From Rhynochetos jubatus (taxonomy: Eukaryota > Chordata > Aves > Eurypygiformes > Rhynochetidae): 64,000 bases of DNA. The DNA is taken from assembly GCA_027574665.1 (NCBI GenBank), contig CM050666.1:1364001-1428000 (forward strand), given 5' to 3'. Position numbers and translations under genes: made by a program. Numbering within the stretch: the first letter of the stretch is position 1; each line of letters opens with the position of its first letter. This document shows, piece by piece, positions 30,050-40,300 of this stretch. The notes beneath the pieces are model-generated. The model searched no databases. It worked only from the letters and a program-made list of their open reading frames with translations, and had not been told where the DNA came from.

Positions 30050-32949
30050 CCCTGTTCATCTCCATCCAACAGGCTTGTCTGAGCTGGAACTTAAGTTCCT
30101 GGAACAGCTATAATTCTCCCAAATAATATTTCTGCAGGTGAAACTCCTACTGGTTGTCTAGGCGTATTCCTAATAACCCATAATACTAAGTTTAATGCCT
30201 CTGGCCATTTTAACCCTGTTTCTTTACAAACCTTCACTAATTTTTCCTTAATTGTTCTGTTCATCCTCTCTGCCTGACTCTGGATGACAGGGTGTGTCTA
30301 ACTGTGCTCAGGTGCCTAAGGAGTGAGAGACCTGAATTAAAACAGCTGCAGTAAAATGTGCTCCCCTGTCAGAATCCATGATTTCAGGAACTCCATATCT
30401 AGGCATAATTTCCCTCAAAAGAGCTTTAACAACCACCTTTGAGTCTTTTTTTTTTTTTTTTTTCAAGTGGGGAAAGCTTCAACCCATCCCGGTCATTGTT
30501 CAACAACAAGCAAATACGTAAATCCCATGGCTTTAGGCATTTCAGCGCCATCTATTTTCAGGTCTTGGAATGGATACATTGCCGGGGGTTGCTTTCCCAG
30601 GGGTGCCTTGATTCTGAGAGATGCATATTCTTTACAAAGTCGGCAGCTTTCGCTGCAGCATAAATTCCTGGGGCTGCCCACAGTCTCTGGATCCTCGAGG
30701 CAATGTTCCCAGGACCCCCGTGTGTTTTTTCATGATGCCAGTGCGTAATCCGCAATAAATACCTTTTCAGGAGTAACGGTTTGCTCCCTAAAATCCACTG
30801 TCCTCCACGATGCTGAGCTCCCAGTTTCTCCCATAGCTGTTTCTCTTCTCCCGGCAGCTCTTCGGAAAGTTTCCCTTTGTCGGGTAGCTCAGTGTCAGGT
30901 TACTTTTCCGCAATCCAAGTCACAGCGAAGATGACTTGTCGAGCAGCAGCTTTCACTGCCTGATCAGCAAGAGCATTTCCTTTCCATATTTTATCCTGCT
31001 TGTTGGTATGAGCCTTAATATATATCACAGCCAGCTCGGAGGGTAGTTGTATTGCCTCCAGTAAGTCTTTTATTAGCTCCTCGTGCGCAATGGTTCTACC
31101 AGAAGAGGTAAGAAATCCCTGTTCTTCCCACAGCACACCTGTGGCATGGCATGCTTCGAAGGCGTATTTTGAGTCTGTATAGATGTTAACACGGTTGCCG
31201 ATAGCACACTCAGCTGCTTTGGTAAGAGCCACAATTTCTTCTCCCTGCGCACCTAGACTGGGGGATAAAGGTCCAGCCAATAATACCTGGGTCTCCGTGG
31301 TAACGGTGTATCCGGTGCATCTCTGACCACCTTCATAATATGATGATCCGTCTGCAAAAAGTTCAAATCTGGGTGCTCCTTCTCACCATCTGTAGGCAGC
31401 AGCATCAGGGTGGTGGGATTCAAAGTATTGCACCTTTCCAGCTTCAAATTATCAGTGAGCAAAAGTTTTAGTTCATATCGGTGTGCCCTTTGCAGAGAAA
31501 GTGCCATCTCTGCATCGTGTTTAAAAAGGATTTCCACTTCATGAGGCACACACACCGCGAGGGGATGTCCCAAAACTATTAGTTCCAGTTCTTGCTGCTA
31601 ACTCAGCGGCGTCTGCTCCAGCTCGAATACCAAAGGAGTTCCTTTAATTACTGGATCTAAAGAGCAGGAATAATATGCTACACGTCTTTCATAGGGACCT
31701 AAAGTTTGAGTCGAAACTCCATTCGCTGTTCCCTTATTTTCAGTACAATAAAGTTTAAATGGTTTGGTATGATCTGGGATTCCCAGAGCTGGGGCTTTTA
31801 GCAATGCTCCCTTCAATGCTCAAAAAGCCTTTTCCCTTTCTGGGCCCCATGTTATCAGTTCCACTTCATCATTTTTTGTTGCCTCATGCAATGGTTTAGC
31901 TATTTCACTAAACCTGGGGATCCACGGTCTACAAAAGCCCACTTGACCTAGGAATCCCCTTAACTGCTTCTTAGTCCCAGGTCTGGGTATCTCCTGCACT
32001 GCCTTTACACGTTCAGGGTCTATCTCCCTTTATCCAGGCTTAAAAATAACCCCCAGGTACTTCACCTGTTGGCGACAGAGCCGTAGTTTGGATAGAGATG
32101 CACAGTGACCCTTCTTTGCAAGTTGTACACATCAATATTTGGTGTCACAAACACCATCGGCTTTTGATTTACTTACAATTAATAAATCATCCACATATTG
32201 TACCAGTACCGACGTACATGGAAAAATAGTAGGTGAGAAATAACATGTTCATTTACAGCACGTAAATCTTGTACAAATCGATACTCAGGATCTCCATCCT
32301 TATCCAATCTGTGTTTACTAACAGGTAAAACTGGAGTATTACAAGGACTTCTACATTCTTTCAATATTCCATTTTTCAAGACATTTTCAATCTGTTTTCC
32401 AATGCTAGGCATTGCTTCAGAAATTATGGGGTATTGTCTAATTGACAGTGGAGTCCCTCCTTTTGTTTGAATCACCACTGGTTCCGCAGATTTTAACAAT
32501 CCTACCTCATCTCCGCAGGTACTCTGCAGCTCAGAAGGAATCTCAGTCAGTTCCTCAGGGGTGCCTTTATTCTTTTGCTTCTCAGGTTTTCATTTCAGTA
32601 TTGAGACTCCTGGCATTACCAATTGGATTCCTGTTGGTGTTAGAGATATACATGTTCCAAAGTCTTGTAACAAGTCTCATCCCAGCAAAGATCCTGGTGT
32701 TTCTGGAGAAATGACAAATCTTCCCCAAGTCATTTTACCCCCTAATATCACCAGGAGGGGAAAAGAAGTAATTCTTTACCAGCAATGACCCCATCAATAA
32801 TTACGGTATCAGTAGAGACCTGTGGTATTTGAAAATTAAGTAAAGATAACTTTGCTCCAGTGTCTATTAAAAAATTTACTGAAATACCATTTACCTTTGC
32901 TGTGATGTGACCGTTATGATCTACCTTAATTCCTGTCATTTCCATAAAT
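30050..32949 (-). pseudogene. Broken pro-pol of the provirus
   Basis: A protease-like segment near 32750-32945 contains the active-site DTGA. Reverse transcriptase starts around 32499, but the part of the palm with the first catalytic aspartate is deleted. The YVDD motif follows at once in another frame (near 32190). Connection and RNase H segments follow (YTDSKYAF near 31180), then an integrase with a C-x2-C remnant, an SDRG core motif near 30370 and the region around MNRTIKEKL near 30250. Stops and frameshifts occur throughout. Confidence 0.82.
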
Positions 32950-34305
32950 TGATAACTCCAGTGTTTTCTTCTTTATTGAGAATGAGGTCTGGGTGGTCTC
33001 TCCACAGGAGTCCTTCCGCTGGAGCTGGTGGGTCTATGAGGACAGTCGTGTTGTACGTGTCCTAAATCACCACAATAACAACACTCAAGGGCATTAGGAT
33101 AAGAAGAAGTTGAAGAGGAAAAACCCTTTCCTCTCTGTCTTCTCCCTCTGCTACCTTGCTGGGGAAAACCCCAACCTCTTTGTTGGCTATAACCTTGAGT
33201 AATTGCTTCAGCTAACAGAGTGATTTCTCTCTCTCCTCACTCTGTCTGTCATACACAAATGTAGCAATACTCAAGATTTTAGTCAAGGTTTCTCCTTGCC
33301 ATCCAGGCATATTTTTTTGAAATATTCACTGATATCTGGGGCAGATTGATCTACAAATATACTTATAGCTAGTGGTTCTTTTCTCAGGTCATACCTCCAT
33401 ATTTGAGTAAGGTAGCTTTTAGACGTCCCCAAAAATTGCTGGGATGTTCATCAGGTTTTTGTCTGCATCCCAGCACTTTTATCCAATTAGTGACCCGTTC
33501 TCCAGCTTGTCGGACCGCTTCCACTAATTGTTGGATAGCAGTTTGATAAGCTGTCATTCCACCAGTAGTGGATATGTCCCATTCAGGGTTATTTTCTGGC
33601 CAGGGGAGTAGTCCCTGGGCTTGCTCCCTTTGGGCAATCTGTCTATCTTTTTGATTTTTTTTTTTTTCTCAATCCTCCAGATGAAACAATTCTTGGAGAA
33701 AGGTTCTCATGTCATCCCAATTGGGTGAATAATTAGTTATAATGCCAGATAATAACTGAGCACATTTTTCTGTGTCATCCCATAGTCTTGGCATTTTAGC
33801 CTGCCAAGCTACAAAATCCACTTGTTTCCAAGGCTCATGTCTTACCACGGCAGTGGCAGTGGAAACCTCTGGCGGAGCTCCAGGTCCTGCCCTAGGGTTT
33901 GGGATGTAATCCAAACGCATTAGGTACATGCCAACCCCTCTCGAGGACAATTCAAGTTCCTCTTCAGATTTGGAGCTGTTGGAACTAATAGTTCTCATTT
34001 CCAGTTAAAGACTTTCTCCTTTGTTGGCCCCAATTATACCAAATATACCAATAATCAATATCCTGACTCCCAGTATCCTCGAGGACAATTCTCAGGAACT
34101 TCAACTTGTGAGACTTACAGGATCCCTTAGGAGGCCATACATCTATCGGTCCTCCTCCACTAGTCCTTGTTAGGAATGGCCATTCCTCCCGGCACAATGT
34201 AATCAGTCTCCTCTTCTGCAAACTCCGTGCCAGCATTACCTTTTTCCAATTCTCTAAAACCTCAGCAAGGGGCATCCCCCTTTCAACGCTGGGTGTCGTT
34301 CCCAT
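32950..34305 (-). pseudogene. Broken gag of the provirus
   Basis: The frame opens with ATG-GGA (Met-Gly, a myristoylation-type start) in a matrix-like segment containing W-P-F and a VWPPKGS motif. A shift near 33990 moves it to another frame that continues to about 33669, where a long A/T homopolymer and further stops follow. A capsid-like segment can be traced below that. A CCHC zinc knuckle of nucleocapsid (C-x2-C-x4-H-x4-C) is readable near 33025-33090. Several independent breaks make it non-functional. Confidence 0.8.
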
Positions 34306-34488
34306 TCTCTCAACCAGCTATAGCTTCTTCAGCAATTTTAAATACAAGAGGTTCTCAACAAATCTGTTCTGAATTACCCATGCTCAAGTACTCTGGACCC
34401 ACCTGGTCTTGTTTGTTGCCAGCAATTTGAGCATTGGAAACGGGTTATCCAGAAGGATCTCTGAATTTCCTATCTCTTGTGTCCTAGA

Positions 34489-34506
34489 GTCCCACCTGGG
34501 TCGCCA
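34489..34506 (-). other. Primer-binding site of the provirus, tRNA-Arg-like
   Basis: Five bases beyond the 5' LTR the minus strand reads TGGCGACCCAGGTGGGAC. This is complementary to a tRNA 3' end with CCA. From memory it matches tRNA-Arg(CCG) with one difference, and fits the Pro, Trp and Lys primers of common retroviruses poorly. Confidence 0.6.
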
Positions 34507-34511
34507 ATTTT

Positions 34512-35119
34512 TGTTAAAGATTTTTCACCAGACAAAGTGGGTTGCTCTAGGTATGTATTTATTTAATCACAACTCAGAGTTGGGCCACCACCTCAGGGAG
34601 TGGCCAATGGCCCAAGATCTCACACAGGTTTTACACCATTCAATCAACACCCATTACATAAGGTCTGAAGTCTTTGTATATTTCCACTCCACTCAGCCTT
34701 TCAGTCCCCAGAGTTCATGGTTTATCAAAGACCATCACAATCCCCTGTCTCAGCTGCATTCTTCTGTTTTGGTTCCAAGCCTTGGTTCAGTTTCAGGGTC
34801 TTCTTCAGGTCACCGTCACCGTAATCACTCTTCTGCCACTTCTGGCTTGCACAATTCTGAGACAGACCTCGAGATGTACTATGAAGGGTTTACTTTTTGT
34901 CTAGCAAAGCACCTGTGCTTAATTAATTAATCACTCTTTGTTGAAACTGTCTCTACATGATTAGCTTGGCTGGGTTTGAAACCAGCCTTGGGTGGGTCTG
35001 TACAAGGAGCAGGCTGAGAACAAACACTCTGGGCCTGTTGAGCAGTATTTCTGCACTTTTACAAGACCCCAAACCTCACATCTAAACCTGCACTACAGAC
35101 TCTGAGAGATTCCTTTACA
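34512..35119 (-). repeat. 5' LTR of the provirus
   Basis: On the minus strand it starts TGTAAAGG and ends CTTTAACA, so it has TG...CA ends. It holds an AATAAA signal (plus-strand TTTATT near 34558). It is almost the same as the other LTR apart from scattered substitutions and a 5-bp CACTC insertion. Confidence 0.92.
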
Positions 35120-35565
35120 GATGCAACCGCCCCTGGTTTATCAGCCACTCCTCCCAGTTTGGTGTCCTCTGTAAACTTGCTGAGAGTGCACTCTGTCCCA
35201 CCATCCAGATCAGTAATGAAGATGTTAAATAGGACTGGACCCGGTATTGACCACTGGGGCACACTGCTAGTTACTTGCCTCCAACTAGTGATCCTTGTGC
35301 CACTGACCACCACCCTCTGGATCCACCCACTCAGCCAGTTTTCAATCCACCTCAACATCTGCTCATCCAGCCCATATATCAACAGCTTCTCTAAGATCTG
35401 ATGGGAGACAGTGTCAAAGGCCCTCCTGGAGTTCAGACAGGCAATGTCCAGTGCTCTTCCCTCCTCTGCCAGGTCAGTCACTCCATCACAGAAGGTGGAC
35501 AGGTTGGCCAAGCAGAACTTCCCCTTGCTCTCCTGCAGTCCTCCCCCAGTTGCCATGATCCATCA
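35120..35565 (-). mobile_element. Antisense CR1, right half (ORF2 reverse transcriptase)
   Basis: The minus strand is open for 165 codons and reads CR1 reverse-transcriptase motifs (RRAFDTVSHQILEKLLIYGL, RWIENWLSG, GPVLFNIFITDLDGGTECTL). The FxDD-type motif is degraded to FTED. It continues the CR1 copy found left of the provirus. Confidence 0.88.
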
Positions 35566-35799
35566 CAGGCTACTGAGAGTGGCCTTGCAGTGACAGGAGC
35601 CAGTTCCCTCAGCACTGGCAGGTCCAGCCCACCAGGGCCTCTTCCAACAAGATCTTCTTCCACATTGTGCTCTAGCCTTCCCCAGGCTCTGGGGCTCCTG
35701 AAGGCCAGTCTTGCTGGTGCAGAGGTGTAGGAAGTGTCCGTGACCTCTGCCCGCTCTATGCCCTTCACGACCACCCTTCTCCTTCAGGCACATGCGAGG

Positions 35800-36190
35800 A
35801 TGTATGCGCCTGAAGCACACTCCCACACATTTTCCCACATGCCTGTACAAACAGCTGCACATGAGCACCCCAGCACCACTGTACACTGGCATGGCACCAC
35901 GCACCGATACACGCACAGCTGCAGGTGGACACATACAGCTGCATGCTCAGCCCCACCACACAGCACCTCATGTGGCTGCTCCGAGTGTGCATGTGCACAG
36001 ACAGCTACCAACATGCCCACAGCAGTGCACACACACACAGAGGTCCACAATGACAGTCACAGCGCTGTGCAGCCACACACAAAATGCACACGTGCAGGAA
36101 CGCACACACGCTCGTGTGCACAAGGGCAGGTGTGCACACACAAGGGAAGATATGCACGTGAAGGCTAGACGTGCACGTCCAAAGACGGTT
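35800..36190. repeat. AC-rich block, right part
   Basis: ACACAC/GCACAC-type repeat up to the CpG island of INPP5J. Its composition matches the blocks at 26231 and 27465. The stretch 35566-35800 before it shows no recognised feature. Confidence 0.7.
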
Positions 36191-37340
36191 GTGCACGCGC
36201 GACCCTGCACACTTCTCCGGGCCCGTCTGTCCCAGGGCCCATTGCGGGCGCGCGCTGCGTTCCTCGCGCTGGCGGGAGGGGTGTGGGGAGACAGAAGAGG
36301 AGGCGGGGCACAGGCCGTCACGTGAGCGGGGCGTTGGCAGGTGCGCGCGGAGTGGAGCGGGAGGGCGGCGGTGTTGGTCCTGCGCCTTTAAGGCGACGCG
36401 CAGGTGGCGGGGGGCGCCGGTATCGTGGGGCGCACGGCGCCGCTGGGCGGGGAGGGGTTGCGTGCCGTGCCGTGCTCTGCGTTCGCTGCCGGCGGTGCTC
36501 GCTCTGGTCTCCTGCTGATGGAGCCGGCTCGGCGCGGCAGCGCGGACCAAGGCTCGGCCGCCGCCATGGGGCCCTGCCCCGGCCCCCTGCGGGGCCCCGT
36601 GCGGCCGGTGTCCTTCGTCCCCGGGGGTTCGGCTCGGCCTCAGCCCGACGGCGGGACCGTGGCGACGCCTTTCCTTGGAGGCGGTGGCGGTGGTAGCGTC
36701 CCAGGCGGCCGCAGGAGCTCCCGGCCGGACGCTCCCTGCGACCCCTTCCCCTACGGTTGCCTGCGGCCCGGGGATTCGCAGCGCAGTGGGCTTGAGGAAG
36801 GGGCACCGGGCCGGGCTTCCCAGCCCCTGCCGCTGGAGGTGGGCCGGGCTCAGCCTGGCGAGGCTAGCGGGCCCCACGCCTTCCAGCTGCCGGCCCTGCT
36901 GCCCCCCAGCCCGGGTGCCCTCCCGGCCCACCAGACCGCGCTGTCCCCGGCGGCACCCGGGCCAGCGCCGGGCCGGCCCGCCTTCCCCGAACTCGTTCCC
37001 ATGGAGCACACCGCCCCCGGGATGCCGTTGCCCGCCGAGCGGAGGGAGATGCTCCCCAAGGCGGAGTCCAGCGACCACATCTCGGCCTGGGCGGGCTCGT
37101 CGCCCAGGGCCGCTGGCCTGCCCAAAGCCGTTTCCAGCGAGTTCATCGCCGGCGGCCGGGTGGGCCTGTCCAAGCCTGCGGCCCTCTCCAATCCGGAGCC
37201 GGACGAGCTGTCCCTCTTCGGGAGACCCCTCGGCCTTCGAGACTCCAGCGACTCCTGTGACACGCTTCTCGGCTGCTCGGGAAGGGTCCCAGAAGACGGC
37301 TCGTTCCGGTGAGCAGGTGTTGCTGGGGGGGGGGGGGGGG
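36190..37340 (+). promoter_or_regulatory. INPP5J: CpG island of INPP5J
   Basis: Dense CpG DNA begins where the AC-rich repeats stop and covers the first coding exon. CCTTTAAGG near 36386 is one base short of a CArG box. A poly-G run (about 37326-37341) follows the exon 1 donor. Confidence 0.65.
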
Positions 37341-40300
37341 GAGAGGAGGGGGGTGTGATGCTGGGCCGAAGCAGCCCTCCCTGCGAAGCAGCGAGTGAAG
37401 CCTCTTGTGGGCTGAAGTTGCCCCTTTCTTCCTGTTGTGGATGGTGTTCAGCTGGAGGAGATTTGGGGTGAGGGGCTATAGACAAGCAGGGCTCACTGCT
37501 GGGGCAGGGATGCCCAGTGCCTGCTGTCTGCACAGGCAGCATTCAGTAGAGTGGGCACTGTGTGGGGTGGCGTGTCACTGGCACAGGTTGCGGAGCAGGT
37601 ACCATCTGCAGCTGCTGTCCTTGAGCTCTGAAAATGTTGTGGCACTACCCTCCCTTGCTGTTGAAATATGTCCCCTGTGACTGAGACTCATCCTAGTGCT
37701 GCCGAAAGAGCCTGCGGGCTGCTGGCGCATACTTCATAATGACTGTAATGTATTGTGACTGATGGTGGCTTTGCACTGGTGAAGGACACTGCTGCAGGGC
37801 TTGCAGCACTGCTGTCGCATGTGATGCCCTGGCTTTTAGGGCTGGCTGTGCTCAGGGGCAGACTCTAGGGGCTGAGTTCTGGGTCCTTTTCCCCATGAGC
37901 CTGAGTGATGCACAGTTCCTGGGGAATGGAGGGGAAGTGGTTTTCTGAGGACACCCTGCCTCACAGGCTGCCTCATGTGCCAGCCTGCCTGTGTCAGTTG
38001 GTGGTGATGAAAATGAGGGCTCTTTGTGCTGGTTTCTAGAATTTCACTGGGGTTTGGATTACAGCAGAACTTGCCATGTACCAAGGTGCAGACCCTTGGA
38101 GAATTTAGGAACAAGGACTAGTCTCCCACAAATGGGAGTTAAGGACTTGATGTACATGTCCTGGCTAAGCTTCAGCAGTGGCCACTTCTGCTGCATGCAG
38201 AGAGCTTCCTTTGTGGAGTCGTGGGCTGAACCAGGGAGATGGGGAACATCTCTGAGCCCATGTTAGCCTGTTCTTCCTTTGTCCTCCCAAGCATCACAGT
38301 GGTCACCTGGAACGTGGGCACAGCCATGCCCCCGAATGATGTGACATCCCTGCTGCACCTCAATACGGGCGAGACCAATGATGCGGACGTGATTGCCATT
38401 GGGTAAGAGGGTGAGATGCAGGGCCCCCTCCCCTGCCCTGCTACATCCCTTTTGGGGGATCCCTGTAGCCCTGGGGGGCAGGGAATGGAAGAGCTGCCGG
38501 CACAGCCTCGCCAGGGCATGGTGAGCAGGGAGGAGGTGTATATTGCAAGCAGTAAAATATCAGAAAAAGTGATGGAGAATTGGCCCCTAGTACAATGGGA
38601 ATGCTAAGAGGACCTGAAACCCTTGAATCCTGAGTAGCCTTGAACTCTTGAAGAGCTTGTAGCTAGCTGTGCAGCGCAGAGCTGGACCTCAGCAAGTGGT
38701 ACTCTTGCGGTGAACCCTGCCAGTCCTGGTGTCAGGTCTGTAGAGGCATTTAACTTGCCTGCTGGAGTCCTCTGGGACCATTTTCCTCATCTCTGCTTTT
38801 GCCCGTGGTACGTAGACCTTAAGGGCACAAATCTCCTTTCCGCTGGATTGGCTCTGTGCCCTTGGCAACACTTAACTGCTGGCAAGACAGTGCTGGGTTG
38901 GTGTAGTAAGACTTTATTGGTGTGGCTAGCAAGGCAATCTCTGCCAGAGTCTAGAGAGAAAATGGTCCCTCAAGGTTTGCAGTGTTACATGTGGATTCCT
39001 GCTCTGCTAAGACGAGGGACAAGCTGCATGGGAAGCGAGAAGCAGCCTCTGCCTGTGGGTGTGAGGTGGAAGAGCTGAATCTGCCTCCAGGAGGCTCCCA
39101 GGGACTCCCCCAGTGCCTCTAGCTCCTAGGGGTAAGCGGTGTAAGGCTGAGGCTGGTGGAGCTGCAGTGCTGTGTTGGAGCCAGTCTCCTGGTCCCCTTG
39201 GCCTTGCAGACCAGCAGGATGGGGCTGTGGAGGTAGACCCAAGCCTGGATGGTTAGGGCAAGGGGTGTAGCTGACAGCAAGGGACTTGCTAGTGCAGGGT
39301 GTCCTGCTTCTCCTCACCTCCCAGGGTGTCTGTGCCTTGCCGTATCCTTCCTCTGACCTGTCTTTGTGCCCCAAGCACTTGATATTTTTGGGCAAGACAT
39401 TTCTTGATTCTGCCATTCTCTGTGGACATTGTCCTTCCCTTTCCTCACTAATTGCTGAGCCAGGAGGAGCACTATTAACCTGTTTGCTGCTACTCTGAGC
39501 TTGGTGGCTAGGATGCATCTGGACACCCTGTGCTTAAGTACTGGTGAGACTTGGCTTCTCTATAGAGACTAATGCAGCTGAAATGTCCCATAAGCCCCTC
39601 TCCTACCTAGAGATAGGCTTTAGACTGCTGCCCAGCCCTGTGCAGCTGAATGCTCCTGTTTTAAAAAGGGTCAAGGCCTTGTGTGTTTAGTGTCACTTGT
39701 GCCTTTTGCTAGCACATGGCCCAGCATTGCTGGAACAAGGATATGGCTGGTTTATGCTCTAAAGCCAGGGTCCTCGCTTGAACCACCCTGGTCCCACTCC
39801 CTGGCACTGTGCTTTGGCACCTCTCCCAGGGAGCTTTCGCTAGTTGGGATGCAGACACCTTCCTAGTGTGGCTGAGGGACCTGTCCCTTTCCTTCCAGGC
39901 TGCAAGAGGTGAACTCTAAGATAAACAAGCGCCTGAAGGATGCCCTCTTCACAGATCAGTGGAGTGAGCTCTTCATGGATGTGTTGAGCCCTTTCCACTT
40001 TGTCCTGGTAAGGAGGTCTTAAAGGGGCTGGGCAGCTGATGTTCCCTCTCTGCCTGCCAGGCAGGTGGACCATAGGTAGGGAGAACTGGACTGCAGGGAC
40101 AGAAGGAGGAGGTGTGGTGAGAGAACCAGCTGAAGGGACAGATTTCTGGAGGGCAGCCTGCAGTGCATCTCACCACTGTGCTGTCTAGCTTGTGTCACCC
40201 TGCTCCCTTTCCTGCGCTCTAGGCTTCCCCTGTGATGCTCTGGGGACGCTTCTTGTTACCTGCTTCATTGCACCAGGGTGAGGAGGTGAATGTGAGAGCA

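Larger units (their letters stand above)
28478..35119 (-). mobile_element. Endogenous gammaretrovirus-like provirus with two LTRs
   Basis: The element is complete in layout but defective. On the minus strand it has a 5' LTR, primer-binding site, gag, protease, polymerase, integrase, a shortened env, polypurine tract and 3' LTR. It is flanked by a 4-bp duplication (GATG at 28474-28477 and 35120-35123). The LTRs (608 and 603 bp) differ by about 11 substitutions and one 5-bp indel, which points to a fairly recent insertion. Gag and pol are broken by stops, frameshifts and a deletion, so it cannot encode a working virus. The 4-bp duplication and matrix/protease features fit the gammaretrovirus side of the family. 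Confidence 0.92.

Noticed and set aside
36404-36517. GTG-initiated N-terminal extension of INPP5J
   Set aside because: The first in-frame ATG is at 36518 in an acceptable context; a GTG start is not expected here.
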